64,000 bases of DNA from Meloidogyne chitwoodi (Eukaryota; Nematoda; Chromadorea; Rhabditida; Meloidogynidae): NCBI GenBank assembly GCA_015183035.1, contig JACZZP010000012.1, forward strand, positions 1,426,001 to 1,490,000. Reading direction: 5' to 3'. Below are positions 54,316 through 64,000 of the stretch, in pieces. Position 1 is the stretch's first letter; each line of letters starts with the position of its first letter. Under the pieces are notes generated by a model. That model made no database searches. It was given only the letters and a program-made list of their open reading frames with translations, and had not been told where the DNA came from. Made by a program: the position numbers and the translations under genes.

Positions 54316-56861
54316 ATGGACGTCGACGAACCTTGCTGCTCCAGTGATGCCGGCGAACCATGCTGCTCCAATGACGAGACGAACCCTGCTGCTCGAGTGA
54401 TGCCAGGCGAAAAAGGAGTAGTCGTGCTGAAGAGTCTTAGTCCGAGACACAAGAGTCAGAGACACAAGAGTCAGAGACACAAGAGTCAGAGACACAAGAG
54501 TCAGAGACACAAGAGTCAGAGACACAAGAGTCAGAGACACAAGAGTCAGAGACACAAGAGTCAGAGACACAAGAGTCAGAGACACAAGAGTCAGAGACAC
54601 AAGAGTCAGAGACACAAGAGTCAGAGACACAAGAGTCAGAGACACAAGAGTCAGAGACACAAGAGTCAGAGACACAAGAGTCAGAGACACAAGAGTCAGA
54701 GACACAAGAGTCAGAGACACAAGAGTCAGAGACACAAGAGTCAGAGACACAAGAGTCAGAGACACAAGAGTCAGAGACACAAGAGTCAGAGACACAAGAG
54801 TCAGAGACACAAGAGTCAGAGACACAAGAGTCAGAGACACAAGAGTCAGAGACACAAGAGTCAGAGACACAAGAGTCAGAGACACAAGAGTCAGAGACAC
54901 AAGAGTCAGAGACACAAGAGTCAGAGACACAAGAGTCAGAGACACAAGAGTCAGAGACACAAGAGTCAGAGACACAAGAGTCAGAGACACAAGAGTCAGA
55001 GACACAAGAGTCAGAGACACAAGAGTCAGAGACACAAGAGTCAGAGACACAAGAGTCAGAGACACAAGAGTCAGAGACACAAGAGTCAGAGACACAAGAG
55101 TCAGAGACACAAGAGTCAGAGACACAAGAGTCAGAGACACAAGAGTCAGAGACACAAGAGTCAGAGACACAAGAGTCAGAGACACAAGAGTCAGAGACAC
55201 AAGAGTCAGAGACACAAGAGTCAGAGACACAAGAGTCAGAGACACAAGAGTCAGAGACACAAGAGTCAGAGACACAAGAGTCAGAGACACAAGAGTCAGA
55301 GACACAAGAGTCAGAGACACAAGAGTCAGAGACACAAGAGTCAGAGACACAAGAGTCAGAGACACAAGAGTCAGAGACACAAGAGTCAGAGACACAAGAG
55401 TCAGAGACACAAGAGTCAGAGACACAAGAGTCAGAGACACAAGAGTCAGAGACACAAGAGTCAGAGACACAAGAGTCAGAGACACAAGAGTCAGAGACAC
55501 AAGAGTCAGAGACACAAGAGTCAGAGACACAAGAGTCAGAGACACAAGAGTCAGAGACACAAGAGTCAGAGACACAAGAGTCAGAGACACAAGAGTCAGA
55601 GACACAAGAGTCAGAGACACAAGAGTCAGAGACACAAGAGTCAGAGACACAAGAGTCAGAGACACAAGAGTCAGAGACACAAGAGTCAGAGACACAAGAG
55701 TCAGAGACACAAGAGTCAGAGACACAAGAGTCAGAGACACAAGAGTCAGAGACACAAGAGTCAGAGACACAAGAGTCAGAGACACAAGAGTCAGAGACAC
55801 AAGAGTCAGAGACACAAGAGTCAGAGACACAAGAGTCAGAGACACAAGAGTCAGAGACACAAGAGTCAGAGACACAAGAGTCAGAGACACAAGAGTCAGA
55901 GACACAAGAGTCAGAGACACAAGAGTCAGAGACACAAGAGTCAGAGACACAAGAGTCAGAGACACAAGAGTCAGAGACACAAGAGTCAGAGACACAAGAG
56001 TCAGAGACACAAGAGTCAGAGACACAAGAGTCAGAGACACAAGAGTCAGAGACACAAGAGTCAGAGACACAAGAGTCAGAGACACAAGAGTCAGAGACAC
56101 AAGAGTCAGAGACACAAGAGTCAGAGACACAAGAGTCAGAGACACAAGAGTCAGAGACACAAGAGTCAGAGACACAAGAGTCAGAGACACAAGAGTCAGA
56201 GACACAAGAGTCAGAGACACAAGAGTCAGAGACACAAGAGTCAGAGACACAAGAGTCAGAGACACAAGAGTCAGAGACACAAGAGTCAGAGACACAAGAG
56301 TCAGAGACACAAGAGTCAGAGACACAAGAGTCAGAGACACAAGAGTCAGAGACACAAGAGTCAGAGACACAAGAGTCAGAGACACAAGAGTCAGAGACAC
56401 AAGAGTCAGAGACACAAGAGTCAGAGACACAAGAGTCAGAGACACAAGAGTCAGAGACACAAGAGTCAGAGACACAAGAGTCAGAGACACAAGAGTCAGA
56501 GACACAAGAGTCAGAGACACAAGAGTCAGAGACACAAGAGTCAGAGACACAAGAGTCAGAGACACAAGAGTCAGAGACACAAGAGTCAGAGACACAAGAG
56601 TCAGAGACACAAGAGTCAGAGACACAAGAGTCAGAGACACAAGAGTCAGAGACACAAGAGTCAGAGACACAAGAGTCAGAGACACAAGAGTCAGAGACAC
56701 AAGAGTCAGAGACACAAGAGTCAGAGACACAAGAGTCAGAGACACAAGAGTCAGAGACACAAGAGTCAGAGACACAAGAGTCAGAGACACAAGAGTCAGA
56801 GACACAAGAGTCAGAGACGCTTGAGTCAGAAATGCTTGAGTCATAGACGAGACGCTTGAGT
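54316..56861 (+). CDS. Repeat protein: short Cys-rich head and 158 x RHKSQ
   Basis: One uninterrupted frame of 847 codons, then a stop. The head (43 residues) has MDVDEPCCSSDAGEPCCSND, in which EPCCS occurs twice, then ETNPAARVMPGEKGVVVLKS. From codon 44 the pentapeptide RHKSQ repeats exactly 158 times (54445-56814) and the frame ends RRLSQKCLSHRRDA. The product would be extremely basic and hydrophilic with no signal peptide or membrane helix. It sits behind a TATA module, with an ATG in reasonable distance, so transcription and translation are possible. It is equally possible that the frame is open only because the 15-bp unit is a multiple of three without stops; the reverse strand is open as well (SLTLV units). 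Evidence for a real protein is therefore weak, though the unique head argues for it. Confidence 0.4.
54445..56814 (+). repeat. 158-copy perfect 15-bp minisatellite
   Basis: The unit AGACACAAGAGTCAG repeats 158 times with no variant seen by eye. It is purine-rich on the plus strand (per unit A 7, G 4, C 3, T 1). The array is bounded by degenerate copies only on the 3' side. Perfect identity over 2,370 bp implies very recent expansion, ongoing homogenisation or an assembly effect. Confidence 0.97.
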
Positions 56862-57215
56862 CATAGACGCTTAAGGTCTGAAACGTTTGAGTCATAGACG
56901 CTTGAGTCAAAACGCTTGAGTCAGAGATGCTTGAGTCAGAACGCTTGAGTCAGAGATGCTTGAGTCAGAACGCTTGAGTCATAGATGCTTGAGTCAGAAC
57001 GCTTGATCAACGTAAAGAGGCACTTGAAGCTGAGTCGCAGACACCTAAGAATGAAAACTTGAATAAGAGACAAGTCGATTAAGTCAAGGTCATTTGAGTC
57101 TGAGTCAAAAGGTTATTTGAGTCTGAGTCAAAAGGACACTTTAGACTAAATCAAGGACACCGAGTCTAAGTCAAGGCCACTCGAGTCTCGAGTTAAGAAC
57201 ACATGAGTCTGAGTC
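56815..57215 (+). repeat. Degenerate tail of the minisatellite
   Basis: Variant units AGACGCTTGAGTCAT, AGATGCTTGAGTCAG and AACGCTTGAGTCAG give way to longer, looser GAGTCTGAGTCAAAAGG units toward 57.2 kb. Divergence increases with distance from the perfect core. Confidence 0.85.
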
Positions 57216-57271
57216 AAAAAAATTTGTTTTAAACATTTCTTAGAATTTAAATTAAGATTGAACATAAAATG

Positions 57272-57300
57272 TATACTATATAAACCCAGTATTTTGCTTA
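57272..57300 (+). promoter_or_regulatory. TATA module D, before the OB-fold gene
   Basis: GTATACTATATAAACCCA followed by GTATTTTGCTTACT. TATATAAA is at 57277-57284, 77 bp before the start codon of the OB-fold gene. The match to modules A-C extends through GTATTTT. Confidence 0.6.
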
Positions 57301-57353
57301 CTTTTTAAATAAATTTATACATTAAGCTCAACTTTTTTAATTTTTTTTGTGCA

Positions 57354-58147
57354 ATGCAACTATCAAATTTAGAAGAACTTTTGGCTATTCCCTGTGGTTC
57401 TTTATTAGGGTATGTGTAATTTTTTTAAATAAAAAATAATAATATTCAGTTATTGTTGTGGCGTTATTTCAAAAATTTATAAATCTTCTGGAAAAACTAC
57501 AATAATTTTAAAATCTAAATCAGGGGATAATATTGTAGTGACAGCTTTTGAAAATACGCCAAAATTTAAAGAATTTAATAATATTTGTTATGAAGGGAAA
57601 GTAAGTGAAAGTTTTGTTATTTAATATATGATTTTTAGGTAATTTCTTTTAATTTGGTTAAAGCCCAGCGCTTCAATATTACTCGATTTAATGGCAAATT
57701 GTTTTATAAAACTCCTTTGGAGTATGAATTCATCGTTACTTCATCCACTATAATACAAACAATTAATTTAGAAATTGTAGTTATTGAGAATTTTAAAGAA
57801 ATACAAGAAGGAGGATTTTATGGTTGTTTTTTTATTTATATTTTAAAAATTTTTTAGAGTTTAAATGTATTCTTGCTTCATCATTTGTTGATATGTGTGA
57901 TTTTACATCAGCTATTGTGTCTGATTTCGAAAATAATCGTGCAGATGTTTTGGTTACAGGAAAAAACATAAAAGAAAGCATTTTAATGCTTGAAAAAAAT
58001 GATGAAATTAAGATCAATAAATGCTTTGTTTATATTGAGGGTAATACTTTTTTATTTTATTTTTAAAATATATAACTAAATTTAGATGAGTGTATTACAG
58101 TTAGAGTTGATATTAATGATTTGGTTATTCTAAATAAAAAACGGTAG
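57354..58147 (+). CDS. RPA-like protein with two predicted OB folds
   Basis: Five exons chain in phase from MQLSNLEELLAIPCGSLLGY to VRVDINDLVILNKKR. The first domain (about residues 18-120) reads CCGVISKIYKSSGKTTIILK, GDNIVVTAFENTPKFKEFNN, CYEGKVISFNLVKAQRFN and LFYKTPLEYEFIVTSSTII. This order (strand ending in VxTAFxxxxxKF, then YxxxGKVxxF, then a YEFxxT strand) resembles DNA-binding domain B of the large RPA subunit. A second beta-rich domain follows (FKCILASSFVDMCDF ... NRADVLVTGKNIKESILML, EIKINKCFVYIE). RPA-type folds bind single-stranded DNA in replication, repair or at telomeres; RPA-like proteins are also carried by Helitrons. No helicase, Rep or zinc finger is nearby. It lies directly after the 158-copy minisatellite and shares that locus's promoter module. 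Confidence 0.65.
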
Positions 58148-59037
58148 TTGCAAACTTGCTTACAACTCCTATTAAGAAAAAAAGTGAACGTAATGAAGTG
58201 GGTAAATAATAATATTAAATTATATATATATAGTATGTATTTTATTAGGTATATTTAATGTTTTTATTTTGATTTGAATAAATTGTATTTATATTTGTGT
58301 TTTTTTTTATTTTAGAGTTAGTTTAATGAGGTTTTGTTTAGATTCTTAAGTTTATTTTTGAAAATTTGTTATATGTCTAAAAGTTTGTTGTATAGGTTTG
58401 ATTAATGTTTAAAAGTTTGTTATGTATTGTCAAAAGTTTATTGGTTCGCCCGTAGGGCGAACTGTTTCCGCTAGTATTGATATATAAAATAAAAATATTT
58501 AAAGTAAATTTAGATTATGATATTAAATAAATAAATTATTATTTTACTCAAAAATTAGGTTATAATTTATTATTATTTATTTATAAATATATCTTCATTT
58601 TTTTAAATTTTTAACCTTCTTATTAATATTTAATTCTTTTTTCTATTTTTTATAATAATTTTTAACCTTCTCTTAATATAAACTAATTTTAGAAGAAAAT
58701 CCTTATAATTAAATTTATTTAAAATTATTTTTAATATTTAATAAATAAATTAAAAAATATTTTTTAATTTAAATTCAAAAATATTTTACTAAAAATAATT
58801 TTAAAAAATATAATTATTATCTCTAAATGTTATATTTAAATAAATAAAATATAACTAAATATTATCTTTTAAATAATAAATATAAAACATTTATTGTTGT
58901 CACAGTAATTAAATTCTATTTTTATTCTAATATTTTTTTTTAATTAAAAAAAGTTTAAAAATTTATAAAAATAAATTTAAAAAATTAACAAAAACATTTT
59001 TATTAAATAAATAAATTAATTAATTAAAATATATATT
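58148..59037. other. Intergenic region with a GC palindrome
   Basis: A+T-rich except for GGTTCGCCCGTAGGGCGAAC at about 58440-58459, a 20-base near-perfect hairpin followed by TGTTTCCGCTAGTA. No coding sequence seen. Confidence 0.55.
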
Positions 59038-60595
59038 TTAATTATTATTACTATTTCCAATAACAATTGTTGTTTCTTCTTTATTAAATTTACAAATATT
59101 TATTGGAGGTTGATTTAAATTTTTTGAAAAATATTCTTTATCAAGTAAATAATCATAACATCCACGAACTATTACATCAAACCATATTCCTTTAAAATAA
59201 TTTATTAAATTAATTTAAAAAAATAAATAACCAATTGCTGCACCAGAAAATGAAATTATAGCAATATTAAAAGGCCAAATAGGCCCTGCAACTTGTTCCA
59301 TTTTGTCTACTCTTTTTTTAAAAAAAATTATTTAAAAAATATCAAAACAAATAAAAAACCTAACAAAATGACTAAATATCCAATGAGTAGATTCCATACC
59401 TAGACACATTGAAGATATTGAAAATACAGCACCAGCCTTTTTTAAAAATAAAAAAATAATTATTTATATTTTAAAAATTTATAATTTAATTTTTTATAAA
59501 ATTTAAAAAAAATAGAAAAAATAAATAAAATGACCATTTTTAAATAAAAATTAATTAAATATTTTTTTTATTAAAATAATTAAAAATTCAAAAATATTTT
59601 TTAAAAATTTATTTTAAAAAATATTTTAATTTGTTATTTTCATAAAAAAAACAATATTAAATATTTATTTTTACAAAAATTAGTCACGTCATTATTTTAA
59701 TTAAAATTAATAAATAATAAATATTTTATTCCATAAAAATTAAAAATAATTCTTTGAATATATTAATTTATTTTTTCTTTTGTTTTTTTCGTAGAAAAGT
59801 TAATTTAGTAAGTAAATTAATTTTTAATTATTTAATAGAAAAAACTGAATTTTTTTATTTAAATATATCCGTTTGCTTTTTTAGGAAAAAAATATTTTTA
59901 GAATAAATAAATAAATAAATGATGTTTTATTTTAATTAAAAAAGAATATATTTATAATTAATTAATTCACCAAAAGTAAACAAATTTCTAATTTTAAAAA
60001 ATAAATTTGTGGCCAAAGTAATTGTGGTTGTTCTGTTTTTATTCCATAAATCTAAAAATAATATTTAAAAAAATATAAATATTTTTAAAAAATACCATAA
60101 TAACTGATGTCCCAATAGCTATACAAAGAATTGTAGAAATTAATAAAGGGGCCCAAATACCAAATAATCTAATACTTATATAAAAATCTAAAAATAAATT
60201 AAATTTATTTATTTTAAAATTTTTATTAATTTTCCTACTTAAAGAACCAAATAAAGTTCCAGCAATCATAAAAACTTCAAAAATTCCAACCATTATAGCA
60301 GCATCACGATAATGAATAAATTGACATGTTGGTGGTGCCATATAAAATTCATCATCTGGATCATATTGATAAAAAGAAGGAGGAGGAGTTATTGAAGTAG
60401 GTGGAAGTGGTGAAGATGAAATTGGAGATTTATTTAATTCAGCTATTTTTTTTTTTAATTTTTAAAAAATAAAATAAAATTAAATATACATATTTCAGAA
60501 TTATTTGAAGAAGATGAAGGTATTTGTGATAATTCTTCTTGTTTTTCTTCTTTAGTAGTAAATGTTTCAATATTATTATTATTATTAGATAACAT
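59038..60595 (-). CDS. Four-transmembrane protein of unknown function
   Basis: Seven exons join in phase from MLSNNNNNIETFTTKEEKQ (60595) to TTIVIGNSNNN (TAA 59038-59040). The N-terminal tail is polar and proline-rich (SPLPPTSITPPPSFYQYDP). Four hydrophobic helices follow: AAIMVGIFEVFMIAGTLFG, IWAPLLISTILCIAIGTSVI, an AGAVFSISSMCLGMEST-containing helix near HWIFSHF, and IWPFNIAIISFSGAAIGIW. Both termini should be cytoplasmic. The CQFIHYRDAAI start resembles nematode four-TM proteins of the LAPTM/MARVEL-like kind, but no signature is decisive. One intron donor (GTTAG|GTTTTT) was chosen because it alone keeps the frame into VDKMEQVAGPIW. Confidence 0.7.
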
Positions 60596-61712
60596 TTTAG
60601 AATTAAATAAAAAATAATATATTTATATTATTTTAATAAAAATATTAAAAACAAAAGTTAAGACAATTAGAAGATTATTTTAAAAAAAATAAATAAAAAT
60701 GATCAAAACCATACAAATAACTTTAAAAAATATTAAAGGATTAATCGATTAAAAAAAGTCACATAGCCTTCTCACCGAAAAAGCAATGGAATGGGCGATG
60801 ACTTTTAAAACCCCTAAGGAAGTTTCTGCGCAAGAAAGTAGATATATTTATATATATATTTGTAAAAATGACCCATAAATTTGGGAAAATATAAATAAAT
60901 ATAATTGTATATATATTGGATTATACTTGTTTATTTAATAAAAAGTAAAATATATAAATTTGGAGAGAATTGGCTGATCATATTTGAGAGATCAAATATA
61001 TATCTAAAAATAAAAAATAATTATTTAACAATTAAATAAATTAATATATCTTTGTATAGTAGAGGTTAGTGTCTTCTTTAATATAGTCCTCTTATTTGAA
61101 CTTAATCAGATTTATATTCTTTAAAGTCAATCAGAATGTAGGCAAAGTATTATTGAAATATAATAACGAATTTATGACTTTTTTATTATTTAATATATTT
61201 TTATTAATTAATTTATTTTTATTCAAAGTTATAAACTGAGATTTTATTAAAAATTGATTAAATGTTTTGATTTTTACTATAAATATATTTTTAACTAAAT
61301 AAATAAATTAAAGTTGAATTATGAATAACATAAATATTTAGTAAAATAAAAAATTTATCAAAAATAAAACTAAAACTACAATTTAAAATAAAAGGAATTT
61401 ATTTTTATAATAAATATGTACTCAAAATAGGTATTCTCCTTTCTTTCCTCTTTCAATATCTCAGTTGTTTTGTCAATCAAAAAATGATTGTTTTAATTTA
61501 AATATCACATTTTTAAAAATAAATTTGGTACTATTCCGTTATCCCCCGAACTTTTTGCGGACAAACTTTATTTTTCTTCTTTTATTTTTGCCTTTGCATT
61601 TGTCAATCAATCAATCAACAGATTAATTTTGGTGTATAAAATATTAGAAAATTATGGAAACAAGCATTTTTTCCCTTTAATTCTATTAATATTAATTTAT
61701 AATAAAAATTTG
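60596..61712. other. Intergenic region
   Basis: A+T-rich. At about 61526-61562 GGTACTATTCCGTTATCCCC resembles the end of the 33.0-kb foldback element (GGTTCTTTTCCGTTATGCC). No gene seen. Confidence 0.45.
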
Positions 61713-61775
61713 GGATTTGCCAACAACTGAAAAAGACGCCATCGAGTTCTTACAGAATCGTGGTCTTCTACAATA
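61713..61775 (+). pseudogene. Short transposase-like fragment
   Basis: An island of normal composition reads WDLPTTEKDAIEFLQNRGLL and then a stop. The pattern LPTTExxAxxFLxxxGLL resembles the N-terminal part of ISXO2/IS1595-type transposases carried by Merlin elements and by many nematode genes. Only about 20 residues remain. Together with the element-like end near 61.53 kb it may mark a decayed DNA transposon. Confidence 0.35.
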
Positions 61776-61884
61776 AAAATATACCTATTAACTTAAAATT
61801 TAGAAATTGTGTTTTTAATAATATACCTATTAATTTATTTCAACATTTTGATAAACTTTATATTTAAAAATAAATAAATATTAA

Positions 61885-63442
61885 TTAATTAATCTTATTT
61901 TTCATTGAAATTATTTTGTTATAAACTTTTAAATAATTATCTGTCATTGTAGACAATGTAAAACGATTCTCAAATGCTTTACGCACAATAGAACGGTCCA
62001 TATCTTTTGCAATATTAACTGCTTCAATGCCTTGTTCTATTGTGTCAAATAAAATACCAGAAATGCCATCTTCAATTACCTTAATTTTAAAAACTTTAAA
62101 AAATATATTTATTAAGAGAATATTTAAAGGAAAGTCTCTACTAATTAATTTTTTAAAAATTATTTACTTCTGGTACTGATCCTGTTCGACGAGCAATAAC
62201 AGGTGTTCCACACGCCATTGCCTCAATCATCACCATACCAAAAGGTTCAGCCCAATTAATTGGAAAAAGAAAAGCTACCGCATTTCCAAGAAATTCACTC
62301 AAATAAATAATTAGGTATTTATACTTAAATTTTAATTAAAAATACTTTTTCTGTTTATCATTTATTTCGCCTATAAATTCCACAGTGTTTTTGTTTGCTT
62401 CAATTAAAGGTTTAATAGTATCATTCCAATATTTGTCTCCTTTATCAAATCTTGCAGCCATTTTAAGATTATAACCAGCTTTTATAGCAACTTCAAATTA
62501 ATTAACTTTTGTTTAAAATAAATAAAATACTTTTAATAGCCCAATCAGGTAATTTAGATTCAGATATTCTACCAAGAAATGCCAGATAAGGTCTTTCAAT
62601 ATTTGGTCTTTCAATAAATTTATAAAGATTAATAGGAATTCCATGATAAACATTTGCAATGAAATTAGGCTTTCCTACTGAATGTGACTGTTGATCTCTT
62701 GAAATTGAAACAAGGGGTATTTCTTTTTGTTCATTTCCAAGTGATTGAGACCAACTTAAAATATTAAAAATATTTTTCTTATTTTTTACATCATTAAGCT
62801 ATGTGTTGTCAATAAAACAGGATAACCCTCCCTATGAAGTGTTTGAATTTGTTCATAAAATACAGGAATTTGAAAATGTATAATATCAAAATTCTTTATA
62901 TTCTTTCTAAGTTGAGCAAATAACCATTCATATCTTTCCAAAGGAACATTATTAGCACCAAAAGTTGGCCTAAAATTTAATATTTAATTATTTAAATAAT
63001 ATTTAAAATTAATTTAATTTAAATCTAATAAACTAATTAACCATTTAGCCACAAGTTTAGCCAAAGTCACTGAATCATTAGTAGCAAACAATGTAACCTT
63101 TATTTTAATTTATAATAATTAATTAATTTTAATAATTAATTAAATTTTAATTTATACCTTATGTCCTCTTCTTACTAATTCTTCTGTAAGATATGAAGTA
63201 ATTCGTTCGGCACCTCCATAATTTTTTGGTGGAGTACTTTCAACGAGTAAAGATACTTGTGCAATTCGTAAAAGTTTTTGTTTTGATGATAAATTTGAGT
63301 TGAGATTTAAAGATAAAAAGTTTAATTTATAAATTTGATTTAATATTAAATAGAAAATGATTAAAATAAATATAAGTGTAATAAACTTTTTGTTTAAAAA
63401 TTTGAATAGAGAAGAAAATAAAAAATTATTTTGTTTTTGCAT
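61885..63442 (-). CDS. Bacterial-type GT4 glycosyltransferase with membrane anchor
   Basis: GT-B fold sugar transferase of family GT4, closest in appearance to bacterial enzymes. An N-terminal extension carries a membrane helix (FITLIFILIIFYLILNQIY, about residues 19-37). The catalytic domain starts RIAQVSLLVESTPPKNYGGA, ERITSYLTEELVRRGHKV and TLFATNDSVTLAKL, a bacterial signature (PPxxYGGxER ... LVRRGHxVTLFA). The middle has FDIIHFQIPVFYEQIQ and RPYLAFLGRISESK. The nucleotide-sugar site shows the E-x7-E motif in NWAEPFGMVMIEAMACGTPV followed by IARRTGSVPEVIEDGISG. Seven or more short introns interrupt it and all joins keep frame, so it is a nematode gene now. The substrate is unknown. Acquisition from bacteria is inferred from the motif pattern. 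Confidence 0.85.
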
Positions 63443-64000
63443 TATTTCCTAAATAAAAATTATTTTATATTTTACTTTTAATAAATACATATTAAAATTA
63501 TTAAATCAAAAATAATATAGAAAATATAATTAATTATACAAAGAAAATAATTCTTTTAATAAAATATCGTCTATTTTTTAGGAAAAAAATATAAAAATAG
63601 TTAAGTACTCTTTAGTTGTTTAGATATTTAAAATGAAACTTTTTTTATTATTATATATTTTACTTATAATATTCAAATTTATTATGATGTGTTGGCAATT
63701 TTTATAAAATTATAAAGTAAACAAATCGTAAAATTGAGTCAAGTTAAAGGAAAATTATTTTTTTAATCTGTTTTGGAAATGTGTTTAGAATAATTTTTAT
63801 TTTTAATTATATGAAAAAAATCTATAATTGTAAATATTTTGTATGAATTCCAGAAATATTTATTTTTATATTAAATAATTTTTTAATGAATTACTAATTT
63901 ATAAACAAATTTAATCTGTAAAAATGCACAAAAATAAAGTAATTTTCACTTTTGAACACAAAAATCCGCAAATTTTATCCGCAACTTTTTATAATTATTA
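63443..64000. other. 5' flank of the glycosyltransferase gene
   Basis: A+T-rich sequence with no supported feature up to the end of the window. Confidence 0.5.

Noticed and set aside
54268..56910. 880-codon minus-strand frame made of SLTLV units
   Set aside because: It is the reverse reading of the 15-bp array; the unit has no stop on either strand, so the opposite frame is open by construction. Its ends lie in unique sequence without supporting signals.
54316..57215. CRISPR array or telomere
   Set aside because: The repeats are direct without spacers, in a eukaryotic context, and unlike canonical nematode telomere repeats; an interstitial minisatellite explains them.

Overview
This is eukaryotic DNA, about 80% A+T, with many short (roughly 35-60 bp) GT-AG introns ending in TTTTAG or TTTCAG, compact genes on both strands and nematode-type gene families (syndecan, MATH-BTB proteins, worm-type casein-kinase-1 remnants, a MOSPD protein, a Ly6-like secreted protein). 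A nematode is the clear reading. Extreme A+T, abundant minisatellites and a bacterial-type glycosyltransferase suggest a plant-parasitic tylenchomorph such as a root-knot nematode, but that is inference.

Layout. 0-9.6 kb: a Ser/Pro-rich unknown on the minus strand, then four closely spaced plus-strand genes: AMPK beta subunit, a BTB/MATH-like protein, ALG14 (N-glycan synthesis) and a Lys-rich single-pass membrane protein. 10.3-14.0 kb (minus): a MARCH-type RING-CH ubiquitin ligase, a coiled-coil microprotein whose first exon is a paralogue of the ligase's first exon, and a Tyr/Trp-rich protein; foldback elements lie among them. 15.0-16.4 kb: a MATH-BTB protein. 16.4-19.3 kb: a tRNA-like sequence, a 42-bp minisatellite behind a TATA module, and a hAT-like foldback element with an 8-bp target duplication. 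19.5-25.3 kb (minus): a MOSPD protein and a DDX3-type DEAD-box helicase. 26.4-31.3 kb (plus): syndecan and an F-box-like protein. 32.9-38.6 kb: a foldback element, an orphan exon and an unknown acidic membrane protein. 39.3-41.7 kb: a second TATA module and 42-bp minisatellite joined to a degenerate casein-kinase-1 gene, then an isolated conserved exon. 43.5-45.2 kb (minus): a secreted Cys-rich protein. 45.2-53.4 kb: an A+T-rich gene desert. 53.4-58.2 kb: a small receptor-like membrane protein, a third TATA module driving an open frame with 158 identical 15-bp units (RHKSQ), and a fourth TATA module in front of an RPA-like OB-fold gene. 59.0-63.4 kb (minus): a four-TM protein and a bacterial-type GT4 glycosyltransferase.

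The most unusual theme is a conserved core-promoter-like module (GATACTATATAAAC ... GTATTTT) found four times. Three copies precede tandem-repeat arrays whose unit is a multiple of three (or nearly so), and one precedes a gene for a predicted single-strand nucleic-acid-binding protein. An upstream element (TGATTGGGG region) recurs with two of these modules and once alone. This looks like a dispersed family of promoter-driven, repeat-encoding loci that I do not recognise. All exon joins were made by eye and start/stop positions are only as good as that reading.
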